DNA from: Verrucomicrobiota bacterium
GTDB lineage: Bacteria; Verrucomicrobiota; Verrucomicrobiia; Opitutales; Opitutaceae
Reading direction: 5' to 3'
Length of the DNA stretch: 64,000 nucleotides
Assembly (NCBI GenBank): GCA_016871755.1
Contig: VHCJ01000009.1
Location: forward strand, 1-64,000
The notes under the pieces are model-generated. The model saw only the letters and a program-made list of their open reading frames with translations. It ran no database searches and was not told the origin of the DNA. Shown piece after piece: positions 57,171-64,000 of this stretch. The position numbers and the translations under genes are program-made. Position 1 is the stretch's first letter, and every line of letters begins with the position of its first letter.

Positions 57171-58694
57171 ATGAATCTCTCCCTCCTCCAGTCCGCCGCC
57201 GCCGACAATCGTTGGGCGGACTTGTTCCCCGAACTGCCGCTGGCGTTGCTGGCGCTGTTCCTCCTCGTCCTCGAGATCGTGCTCCCGAAGCGGCAGCACC
57301 GGTCCATCCCGGTCGTGGCGATCCTCGGCCAGGTCGCGCTGCTCGTCGCCCTGCTGGTCAATCTGCGTGGGGGCATGACTGAGCAGCTGACGTTCAACGG
57401 TCTCCTGCGGCATTCGCCGACCGGGCAGTTCTTCCGGGTCCTCTTCCTCGTCACGTCGCTTCTCGTCAGCATCCTCGGAGTGGTCAGCCTCGCCCGGCAG
57501 CGCATGCCGCGGGTGGAGTTCTTCCACATCGTGATGGTCGTGGCGGCCGCGATGATGCTGCTCGTGCAGAGTCATCACTTCGTGATGTTCTTCGTCGCGC
57601 TGGAGACCGTCACGGTCGGGTTCTACATCCTCGTCAGTTACTTCCGGACCAATCCGCTCTCGCTGGAGGCCGGCCTGAAGTACCTCGTGATGGGTGCGCT
57701 CAGCTCCGCGATCCTGCTCTTCGGCATCGTGCTGCTCTACGGCGCGGTCGGCAACCCGGCGCTGGCGCCGTCCGGCATCGCCGCCGGGGCGATGGACTTC
57801 GCCTCGGTGCGGCAGTTCCTCCTCGCGCACCCCGACAACTTCCTCGCCCAGCTCGGTATCGTCCTCGTGCTCTCCGGGGTGGCCTTCAAGATCGGTGCGG
57901 TGCCGTTCCAGATCTGGGTGCCGGATGTCTACCAGGGGGCTCCGACCCCCGTGACGGCCTTCCTCGCCGTGGGCTCGAAGGCCGCCGGCTTCGGCGCCTT
58001 GGTCGTCCTCGCCGGCGTCTTCGCCCCGTGCAAGAGCCTGGTCATTCCGGTGCTGTCCGTGATGGCGGGGGCGACGATTCTCTTCGGCAATCTCGCGGCC
58101 CTGACCCAGTACAACGTCAAGCGGCTAATCGCTCTCTCCGGCGTGTCGCACGCGGGTTACCTCCTGATCGGGGTGATCGCGGCCTATTACGACCCGGCGG
58201 CCTTGAGCGGGGTTTACTTCTACCTCATCGCCTACCTCGTGGCGTCGTTCGCGGTGTTTGGCGTCATGACCCATGTGTGCGGCGAGAATGAGGCGGATCA
58301 GGAGCTCGAGCACTACGCCGACCTCGCCCAGACGCATCCTTTCCTCGCGCTGGTGCTCGTGATCGGGCTGGGTTCGCTGGCCGGCATTCCGCCGCTGGCC
58401 GGCTTCATCGGCAAGCTGATGATCTTCCTCGCCGCCTTCTCGGCCGGGCTCTACGTGCTGCTCGGCATCGCGGTGCTGGGCGTCATGATCTCGATCTACT
58501 ACTACTTCGGCTGGATCAAGGCGGCGTGTTTCTCCGCCTGGCGGCTGCCCACCCCGGCGGGTGAGGCGGTCCCGAGCCTGCCCCGCACCCCGGTGGCATG
58601 GCCCGCCCGGATCACCCTCGGCACCCTCGCGGTCGCCTCCGTGGTCCTCGGGCTTTGGCAAGGCCCGATCATCGGCTGGCTGCTTGCGCGCTGA
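57171..58694 (+). CDS. nuoN: NADH-quinone oxidoreductase subunit N
   Basis: 507 residues, normal for NuoN. Recognised by 'HFVMFFVALETVTVGFYILVSYFRTNPLSLEAGLKYLVMGALSSAILLFG', 'GVAFKIGAVPFQIWVPDVYQGAPTPVTAFLAVGSKAAGFG' and 'RLIALSGVSHAGYLLIGV'. These blocks hold the TM5 Glu and TM7/TM8 Lys of the proton channel. It is the last gene of the complex I operon, 15 bp after nuoM. Confidence 0.97.
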   Translation: MNLSLLQSAAADNRWADLFPELPLALLALFLLVLEIVLPKRQHRSIPVVAILGQVALLVALLVNLRGGMTEQLTFNGLLRHSPTGQFFRVLFLVTSLLVSILGVVSLARQRMPRVEFFHIVMVVAAAMMLLVQSHHFVMFFVALETVTVGFYILVSYFRTNPLSLEAGLKYLVMGALSSAILLFGIVLLYGAVGNPALAPSGIAAGAMDFASVRQFLLAHPDNFLAQLGIVLVLSGVAFKIGAVPFQIWVPDVYQGAPTPVTAFLAVGSKAAGFGALVVLAGVFAPCKSLVIPVLSVMAGATILFGNLAALTQYNVKRLIALSGVSHAGYLLIGVIAAYYDPAALSGVYFYLIAYLVASFAVFGVMTHVCGENEADQELEHYADLAQTHPFLALVLVIGLGSLAGIPPLAGFIGKLMIFLAAFSAGLYVLLGIAVLGVMISIYYYFGWIKAACFSAWRLPTPAGEAVPSLPRTPVAWPARITLGTLAVASVVLGLWQGPIIGWLLAR

Positions 58695-58766
58695 GGCGGG
58701 TAAATCGGAGGTCGCGCCCACCCCTTTCACCGCCGCGCCCCCGATCCCCGAACCCTCCGCCCCGCC

Positions 58767-60113
58767 ATGCGCATCACCGGTCTCGCCCTCGTTCCGCCGC
58801 CGACCGCCGCCGGCCTGCCGCAGGTCTCCCCGGAGTTGCTGGCCTCAGTCCTCGCCCGGTATTCACGGAGCAACGACGGACTGGAGGCCATTCTCGCGAA
58901 GGTGGATCTTCGCGACCCGGACGCCTCGATCGACCGCATCCTGAAGTTTGTCGATTACGGCCATGCCTCCATCGGCGGCCTGACCGGCGGCTTGGCGGTG
59001 GCGCTCGACGGCGTGTCGATGTGGCTCGCCTACAAACTGTTTGAGATCGCTCAGATGGCGGACGGGCAGGAGTCGTCGACGCGGTACATCACGATGGACG
59101 CGTCGCAGGTGCCGTCCGCCGAGGAACTCGGCGTGCCGGAGGATCTCGCGGATCGCTGGCGCGGCGTGATCGCGCGCAGCTTCGCGGCCTATCACGCCGA
59201 GTACGGACGGCTCGACGCCTTGGCGACGGCCGAGCCGGACCGCGTGCGACTGCCCGCCGACGCCAAGCCCGCCGTGGTCACGCGCCTGCGGAAGAACTAC
59301 GCGCTCGACCGCGCCCGTTACTTCATCCCGCTCGCCACCCGCACCAACGTCGGCCTCGTGCAGACCTCGCGCATGTGGGCGCAGACGGTGAAGCACCTCG
59401 ATTCCCTCCCGCAGCCCGAGGCCCGCGCGGCGGCGACGCTGATCCGCGACGAGCTGCTCAAGCAGTCGCCGCGCCTGATGCGCCACAGCCGCGCCGAGGC
59501 GTCCTTCGAGGAGCAGGCCCGGCAGGAACTCGCCCTCTCGTGCCGGATGGGTCTGGCGCGTCTTTCGACGGATGGGTTGGCCGACGAGGTCTGGGTGCAC
59601 GTCGACCGGGCCGCCCCGCCGTTCCTTGCCGAGGAGCAGGGCGCGGCCGAGGCGCTCCGTCACCGCCGCAACCGTTACGGCCATCAAGGTCTGGCGACCC
59701 GGCGCATGCGTGTGACCTTCGCGTGGAACAACCTCGCGCTCGCGGAACTGCGCGACCTGAACCGCCACCGCACCGGGCACCGGTTTACCCCGTTGATCCA
59801 GGCCGGGTTCTACCTCCCGCCGGAGATCGCGCGCGCGCCGCACGCGGACCTCCTGCGTGAGCAGGCCGCGCTGACCGCCGAACTGCTGCGGCGCGGCTCG
59901 CCGGCGTATGCCTATTCGCTGCTCCTCGGCGCGCAGACTCCCTTCGAGCACAGCACGCACGCCGACAAGTTCATCTACGAGGCGGAGCTGCGCACCGGCG
60001 TGGGTGCGCATTTCCGCTACGCCGAGCACCTCAGCGCCGCGCTGCGGGAATTCTTCGCGCAGGTGCCCGAGGCCCGGGAGTGGGTCGTCGAGGGCACCGC
60101 GGAGCCCGAGTAG
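58767..60113 (+). CDS. ThyX-like (FAD-dependent thymidylate synthase family) tandem-domain protein
   Basis: 448 residues, about double a standard ThyX (about 220-250). The first half has 'ILKFVDYGHASIGGLT...LFEIAQMADGQESSTRYITMD', where 'QESSTRY' matches the S-x-N-E-x-S-x-R-Y dUMP-binding region. The second half has 'AWNNLALAELRDLNRHRTGHRFTPLIQAGFY', resembling the RHR part of the ThyX motif, and ends 'ELRTGVGAHFRYAEHLSAALREFF'. Two ThyX folds in one chain, each with only part of the motif, are suggested. It may make dTMP from dUMP with FAD and methylenetetrahydrofolate, or have another flavin-dependent role. It is 72 bp after nuoN and could be read through. Confidence 0.65.
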   Translation: MRITGLALVPPPTAAGLPQVSPELLASVLARYSRSNDGLEAILAKVDLRDPDASIDRILKFVDYGHASIGGLTGGLAVALDGVSMWLAYKLFEIAQMADGQESSTRYITMDASQVPSAEELGVPEDLADRWRGVIARSFAAYHAEYGRLDALATAEPDRVRLPADAKPAVVTRLRKNYALDRARYFIPLATRTNVGLVQTSRMWAQTVKHLDSLPQPEARAAATLIRDELLKQSPRLMRHSRAEASFEEQARQELALSCRMGLARLSTDGLADEVWVHVDRAAPPFLAEEQGAAEALRHRRNRYGHQGLATRRMRVTFAWNNLALAELRDLNRHRTGHRFTPLIQAGFYLPPEIARAPHADLLREQAALTAELLRRGSPAYAYSLLLGAQTPFEHSTHADKFIYEAELRTGVGAHFRYAEHLSAALREFFAQVPEAREWVVEGTAEPE

Positions 60114-60149
60114 GCGGTCCGGCGTACCGGCCGCCCCGCCCGGCCCGGG

Positions 60150-60380
60150 TCACAAATCGTCGCGCAAGCGCCGCTCCGAAATCGGTGGCGGCGTGGTCCG
60201 GGCCTTCGGTGCGGGCTTGGACTCGCGCATCCGGACCACGACGGAGAGCTGGCAGTTCACGGCTTTGCCCTCGTGGAAGATCGGGGAGAACTCGGCGTTG
60301 ACGACCGCGACCACGGCGGCCACCCGCAGGGCATCCGGACCTTCCGGCGCGACACCGGGTGCAGTTAGGCAAACATCGAC
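60150..60380 (-). pseudogene. Fragment of a TonB-family C-terminal domain
   Basis: On the minus strand the frame between stops at 60150 and 60381 reads 'LRVAAVVAVVNAEFSPIFHEGKAVNCQLSVVVRMRE' (about 60225-60335). This matches the last part of TonB/energy-transducer domains ('F.P....G..V.....V.V.F'). There is no ATG and the N-terminal anchor and first half of the domain are missing. It is therefore a truncated relic or the end of a frameshifted gene. It lies between the ThyX-like and rhomboid-like genes, antisense to them. Recognition is by eye from a short stretch. Confidence 0.4.
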
Positions 60381-60468
60381 TCAGGAGAAGCCGGGATTGA
60401 GCCCCGGTCAGCCGGAAAATGCTTTTCGGATAGCAACCGGGGCGGGGACGCGGCACGTTCCCCCCTGC

Positions 60469-61272
60469 ATGTCGTGGCTGCATCGGCTGGAACGCTGGCT
60501 GGGCCCCGTGGCCCTCCCGAACCTCACCCTGTATCTGGTGATGGCTCAGGCATTTGTGTATTTGACGGCCCTGCTTGGGCTGCTTGACCCGACGCGGGTG
60601 ATGCTGATCCCGGCGGCGGTGATGGCGGGGGAGTGGTGGCGCCTCTTCACCTTCGTGGCCGATCCGCCGGCGGCGCACTGGGTGTTCGTGGCCTTCGCCC
60701 TCTACTTCCTGTACCTGAGCGGATCCGCGCTGGAGGAGCAGTGGGGAACGGTGCGTTACAACCTGTTTCTCCTCGTGGGCTACCTGCTGGTGGTCGGCAC
60801 GGCGTTCCTGACCCCGTATGCGGCCGCGACGAATCTCTTCATCAGCGGCTCGATCTTCCTCGCCTTCGCGCAGCTCAATCCGACGTTCACGATGTACGTC
60901 TTCCTGGTGCTGCCGATCCAGATACGATGGCTCGCGCTGATCGCCTGGCTGGGCTACGCGTGGAGCTTCGCGACGGGGGATCTTGCCACCCGGCTCTCGA
61001 TTACGGCGGCGTTGGCGAACTACTTCCTGTTCCTCGGACACGACCTCTGGCTCTCGCTGCGGCAAGGCTTCCGCCGCGCGCGCACGAACGCCGAGCGCCG
61101 CGACGGCCCCCAGGTCCGACACCGGTGCCATGTCTGCGGCAAGACCGATTTGAGCCACCCGCAACTCGACTTCCGTTACTGCTCCAAGTGCGCCGGCGAT
61201 CAGTGCTACTGCCCGGAACACATCCGCAACCACGAACACGTGCTCACCGATGGCGACGCGAAGCAGCCCTAG
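60469..61272 (+). CDS. Rhomboid-like membrane protein with C-terminal zinc ribbon
   Basis: 267 residues from the ATG at 60469; the frame is open upstream through the ThyX gene but without sense. Six hydrophobic segments occupy about 15-200, with the rhomboid-style 'AGEWWRLFTFVADP' loop after TM1. The catalytic GxSG of active rhomboids is not clearly present ('NLFISGSIFLAFAQLNP' is at the equivalent place), so it is probably a pseudoprotease. The C-terminal cytoplasmic part has 'CHVCGKTD' and 'YCSKCAGDQCYCPEHIRNHEH', a Cys/His-rich zinc ribbon. Function unknown; the architecture may serve a membrane adaptor. It overlaps the methyltransferase gene by 23 bp. Confidence 0.72.
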   Translation: MSWLHRLERWLGPVALPNLTLYLVMAQAFVYLTALLGLLDPTRVMLIPAAVMAGEWWRLFTFVADPPAAHWVFVAFALYFLYLSGSALEEQWGTVRYNLFLLVGYLLVVGTAFLTPYAAATNLFISGSIFLAFAQLNPTFTMYVFLVLPIQIRWLALIAWLGYAWSFATGDLATRLSITAALANYFLFLGHDLWLSLRQGFRRARTNAERRDGPQVRHRCHVCGKTDLSHPQLDFRYCSKCAGDQCYCPEHIRNHEHVLTDGDAKQP

Positions 61273-62440
61273 CCGCCGCGCCAGCCCCAGGGGCGCGACG
61301 GCCGTCAAGCGAACCCGCACCCGCCCGCCGACCGGTTCGGCCGCCGCCAGCGGCCCCGGCGCTCCCGCCGCGCCGCTGGCTCCGACGGGCCAACTGGCGA
61401 CGCTGCGTGCCTGGCTCGCGTTCGCGGAGCGAGCCTACGCGGACGCCGGTCTCGCCCTCGGGCAGGTGGCGTCGACGGCGCACGATGAGGCGTTGTTCCT
61501 CCTGCTGCGGTTGCTCGGCTGGCCGCTCGACAGCGATGCCTCAGTGCTCGATCAGCGCCTCGACCCCGCGCAGCGGATCACCCTGCGGCAGGGACTCGAG
61601 CGACGCGTGCGGGACCGCGTCCCGGCCGCCTACGTGGTCGGCCAGGCCTGGCTCGGCGGCCTGCGCTTCCACGTCGACGAGCGCGTCATCATTCCGCGCA
61701 GCTACTTCGTCGAGCATCTCCTCTCCGGACAACTTGAGCTCCTGACCGGTCCCGCGCGTTCCGTGCGCCGGGTGGTCGACGTGTGCACCGGCTCCGGCTG
61801 CCTCGCGATCCTCCTCGCGCGGCACTTCCCGCGCGCCACGGTCGATGCGATCGACCTCTCCCCCGGCGCCTTGGAGGTCGCGGCCCTGAACGTGCGCGCA
61901 CACGGCCTCGACCGTCGCGTGCGCCTGCACCGCAGCGACGTGTTCGCCGCCGTGCCGGCCCCGGCGGACGGCTACGACCTGATCTTGAGCAACCCGCCGT
62001 ACGAACCGAGTGCGGTGTGCGACCGGTTGCCCGAGGAATTCCGACATGAGCCGCGGCTCGCGCTGGATGGCGGACGCGACGGCCTCGACATCATCCGCCG
62101 CCTGCTGCGGGAGGCGGCTCCGCGTCTGGCCCCGCGTGGTCTCGTTGCGCTCGAGGTCGGCGGACTGCGCGCGGCGATGGAGCACGAGTTCGGCCACCTC
62201 GGACTGCTCTGGCTGCCGTCGGAGGACGGCAGCGACTGCGTGTGCGTCATCCGCGCCGATCGCCTGCGGGCGGCGGCGTCCGCGGGCGCGACGGCGTTGA
62301 AGGCCGTGGCCGCGAAGCCCGGACGGAGTCAGACTTCGGCGGGCAGGCCGGCTCCGGCGCTGCCCGAAGCCGGGGCGAAGGTGCCCGCCCCGCCTGCACG
62401 GGCGAGGCTCGTTAAGCGCGGGCGTAGCAGTACAGCATAG
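61250..62440 (+). CDS. prmB: PrmB/HemK-type glutamine N5-methyltransferase
   Basis: 396 residues, longer than PrmB (about 310) because of basic, Pro/Ala-rich tails at both ends (1-45 and about 335-396). The N-terminal helical domain leads to 'HVDERVIIPRSYFVEHLLSG' (141-160), SAM motif I VCTGSGC (178-184), the acidic 'DAIDLSPGAL' (199-208) and the NPPY methyltransfer motif (248-251). The 'RVIIPRS' wording and layout fit PrmB, which methylates a Gln of ribosomal protein L3, better than PrmC. The start at 61250 lies inside the 3' end of the rhomboid-like gene, suggesting coupled translation. Confidence 0.85.
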   Translation: MATRSSPSRRASPRGATAVKRTRTRPPTGSAAASGPGAPAAPLAPTGQLATLRAWLAFAERAYADAGLALGQVASTAHDEALFLLLRLLGWPLDSDASVLDQRLDPAQRITLRQGLERRVRDRVPAAYVVGQAWLGGLRFHVDERVIIPRSYFVEHLLSGQLELLTGPARSVRRVVDVCTGSGCLAILLARHFPRATVDAIDLSPGALEVAALNVRAHGLDRRVRLHRSDVFAAVPAPADGYDLILSNPPYEPSAVCDRLPEEFRHEPRLALDGGRDGLDIIRRLLREAAPRLAPRGLVALEVGGLRAAMEHEFGHLGLLWLPSEDGSDCVCVIRADRLRAAASAGATALKAVAAKPGRSQTSAGRPAPALPEAGAKVPAPPARARLVKRGRSSTA

Positions 62441-62469
62441 CCCGCCGACCCCGCCCGCACGGGCGAGGC
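62389..62469. repeat. Near-identical 20-nt direct repeat around the prmB stop
   Basis: CCCGCCTGCACGGGCGAGGC (62389-62408) recurs at 62450-62469 with one change (C for T at position 7). Each copy has an internal GCCCG/CGGGC-type dyad. The pair brackets the end of the methyltransferase gene at 62440 and may be a small GC-rich repeat or transcription-end element. Confidence 0.5.
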
Positions 62470-62488
62470 CGGGCGCGCGCCCGCGCCG

Positions 62489-63767
62489 TCAGGCGTAGGT
62501 GTCGACCAGCGAACCGGTCCGCAGGCGCGCGAGCACCGCTTTCGGCGTCAGGGGGCGCGCCAGCGAGACGCGCACGGTCCGGGGCTCGTTCGGGTAAAGC
62601 TCGAAGAAGTTGTCCGACGCCTCGTGCACGACGCCAGGGAGATCGAAGTGCACGCGGTGCTGGAAGACCGCCGACTGGAACGTCACGTCGACCTCCCGGC
62701 CGCCGCGGCCAACCGCGCGGGCGCGGGTGCGGATGCGGCCCCGCGGCAGCGCGAGGAAACGCGGCGGGGCGAGGAAGACCGTCTCCTCGCTGACCGTCCG
62801 GTCCGCCACGTCGAGCGCGATGCGCAGGTAGAGGTGGTCGCGTCCGTGCGTGGCCATGGCGGCGGCGACCGGCACGGTGACGTGGCGGCGGCTCTCGCCG
62901 GGGCGCAGCGCGACGCTCCGGCGTCCGCCCTCAAGGCGGCGTCCGTCGAGGTGGAGGAGATCCCAGCGCAGCACCCCGCGCGCGGCGACCGGGGCGTCGT
63001 ACACGGTGTGGACATGCACCTCGTTGACCGTCGTACCGCGGTAGTTACCGATCTTGGTCGTCTCGTCGGCGGGCACGTGGGCCGAGACCAGAGCAGGAGA
63101 GTCCGGCGGCGGCGGCTCCGTCCGGCCGGGCCAGCTGGGGTTCGACGGTGAGGGTGACGCTCCCGGCGTCGTGCTGCTGCTGGATCCGGACGTTCGCGAG
63201 ACGGTTGCGGCTCCAGCCTTCCAGACGCAGGTCGCGCCAGATGCCGGCCGTGACGAAGCGGGGACCCCAGTCCCAGCCGAACTGGCACTGCTGCTTGCGG
63301 ATGCGCACGCAGTTGCCGACCGGGTCGTTGAACTCCGCCGGGGGCGTGAAGCCTCCCCGCTCGCGGATGTAGCGGAGCGCGCTGTCAAAGCGGATCACGA
63401 GGCGGTTGCGTCCCGGGCGCAGCCACGGCTTCACGTCCCAGCGGAAGCCGATGAACATGTTCTCGGTGCGGGCGACGCGGTGCCCGTTGAGCGTCACCGT
63501 CGCCACCGTGTCGAGTCCGTCCGCCACGAGGTCAATCACCTCCTCGCCGCGAAGATCGGCGGGGACCGTGAACCACGTCTCGTACTCCCAGTTCCGCTCC
63601 TCAATCCACTGCAGGTCGAGTTCGTTCGTCCCGTAAAATGGATCCGGAATCCGGCCCGCCCGACGCAGATCGGTGTGCACGCAGCCCGGCACGAGCGCCG
63701 GTTGCCAGGTTCGGGTCGCGGCGGCGCGAAAGCGCCAAGCCGGGCCGGAGAGGGGAAGGGTCTTCAT
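62489..63767 (-). pseudogene. GH2 beta-mannosidase with catalytic core deleted and frame changed
   Basis: The ATG at 63767 opens a normal GH2 sugar-binding domain: 'WQPALVPGCVHTDLRRAG', 'NWEYETWFTVPADLRGEEVIDLVADGLDTVATVTLNGH', 'IRKQQCQFGWDWGPRF', then 'VTLTVEPQLARP' at about residue 220. At about 63085-63110 it joins, in another frame, the C-terminal Ig-like part of the same family ('LVSAHVPADETTKIGNYRGTTVNEVHVHTVYD ... SLVDTYA', stop at 62489). Around 420 residues are missing, including the whole TIM barrel with both catalytic Glu residues. The intact enzyme would remove beta-mannose from glycan ends. No signal peptide is seen. The gene cannot be functional as written. Confidence 0.82.
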
Positions 63768-63948
63768 GGGTGAGGAGGCAGGGAAGAGGGCGGGAGGAGG
63801 ACGGAGTGCGGTGCATCCCCCGCGGCCGGGGGAGGAAGGGTGCCCCCGGTGCCGCACCGGCGCGCGGCGATGAACCGCGGCCGGGTGCGCACGCTGGGTG
63901 CGAAGGGGAAGCCTAGCAGGTGGGGGCGATTCCGGCGTTGCCTGAAAT

Positions 63949-63963
63949 GACATATCTTTTGTC
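63949..63963. promoter_or_regulatory. Small dyad in the region between mannosidase and the window end
   Basis: GACA (63949-63952) and TGTC (63960-63963) form an inverted repeat around the AT-rich TATCTTT, standing out in GC-rich DNA. It lies about 180 bp upstream of the mannosidase start and just before a possible plus-strand ATG at 63976. It could be an operator for a divergent regulator. Evidence is thin. Confidence 0.25.
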
Positions 63964-63975
63964 GAATCCGACGTC

Positions 63976-64000
63976 ATGGCCCTCCCGCCGCCCCCCTTCC
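63976..64000 (+). CDS. Possible start of a divergent gene (8 codons in window)
   Basis: An ATG at 63976 opens 'MALPPPPF' and runs off the window. Only its position, divergent from the mannosidase gene after an AT-rich dyad, supports it. A sugar-responsive regulator would be usual at such a place, but nothing in eight codons shows this. Confidence 0.2.

Overview
The window is a GC-rich (roughly two-thirds G+C) bacterial chromosome segment that most resembles Verrucomicrobiota, family Opitutaceae. The clues are the TonB receptor plug ('LSPF...DGYAATESASASRF' style), the integrase relic type, a fasciclin protein with the 'STRGVAGSG...MISGFVV' N-terminus, a TonB-family C-terminal fragment, and a dispersed-gene nuo operon with a short NuoG. 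This assignment is inference from family resemblance; no search was run.

Layout. 1-10 kb is a sugar or polyol catabolic locus. It has a minus-strand IclR regulator - SDR - FAD oxidoreductase operon, facing a plus-strand TonB receptor, FGGY kinase, beta-helix protein, methylmalonate-semialdehyde dehydrogenase-type enzyme and iron alcohol dehydrogenase. 10.3-12.5 kb holds a fasciclin gene with an in-frame amber codon, a long perfect hairpin and an EamA transporter. 12.6-19.1 kb is a complete minus-strand RND tripartite efflux operon (TolC, adaptor lipoprotein, permease) with a small DUF2892-type membrane protein upstream. 19.4-21 kb is a tRNA-Ser(GGA) followed by a decayed integrase and a Phd/VapC toxin-antitoxin pair: the footprint of an old integrative element. 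21.5-25 kb has a DUF5069-like protein, a Wzt-like ABC ATPase and asparaginyl-tRNA synthetase.

25-29.8 kb has an unrecognised two-part coiled-coil protein and an M16 metalloprotease. 29.8-36.5 kb is a thiol-redox neighbourhood: a 1010-residue protein with five thioredoxin-like domains (three with CGPC, two cysteine-less), a cysteine synthase with an internal deletion, and DsbD. 36.6-41.6 kb has an SGNH hydrolase, a glycosyltransferase/epimerase pair and a Ski2-like helicase with a four-cysteine cluster. 41.7-44.7 kb has a DUF4388-like protein and an unusual response regulator, each with a single -1 frameshift, then a Gly-rich lipoprotein. 45-58.7 kb is the full 13-gene complex I operon nuoB-N. 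58.8-64 kb has a ThyX-like protein, a TonB fragment, a rhomboid-like zinc-ribbon membrane protein, a PrmB-like methyltransferase and a beta-mannosidase lacking its catalytic core.

Several otherwise well-conserved genes are broken by one codon, one base or one in-frame deletion (around 10.5, 19.9, 25.6, 33.4, 42.0, 42.45 and 63.1 kb), while housekeeping genes are intact. Whether this is real gene decay or a sequencing/assembly signature is the main open question.
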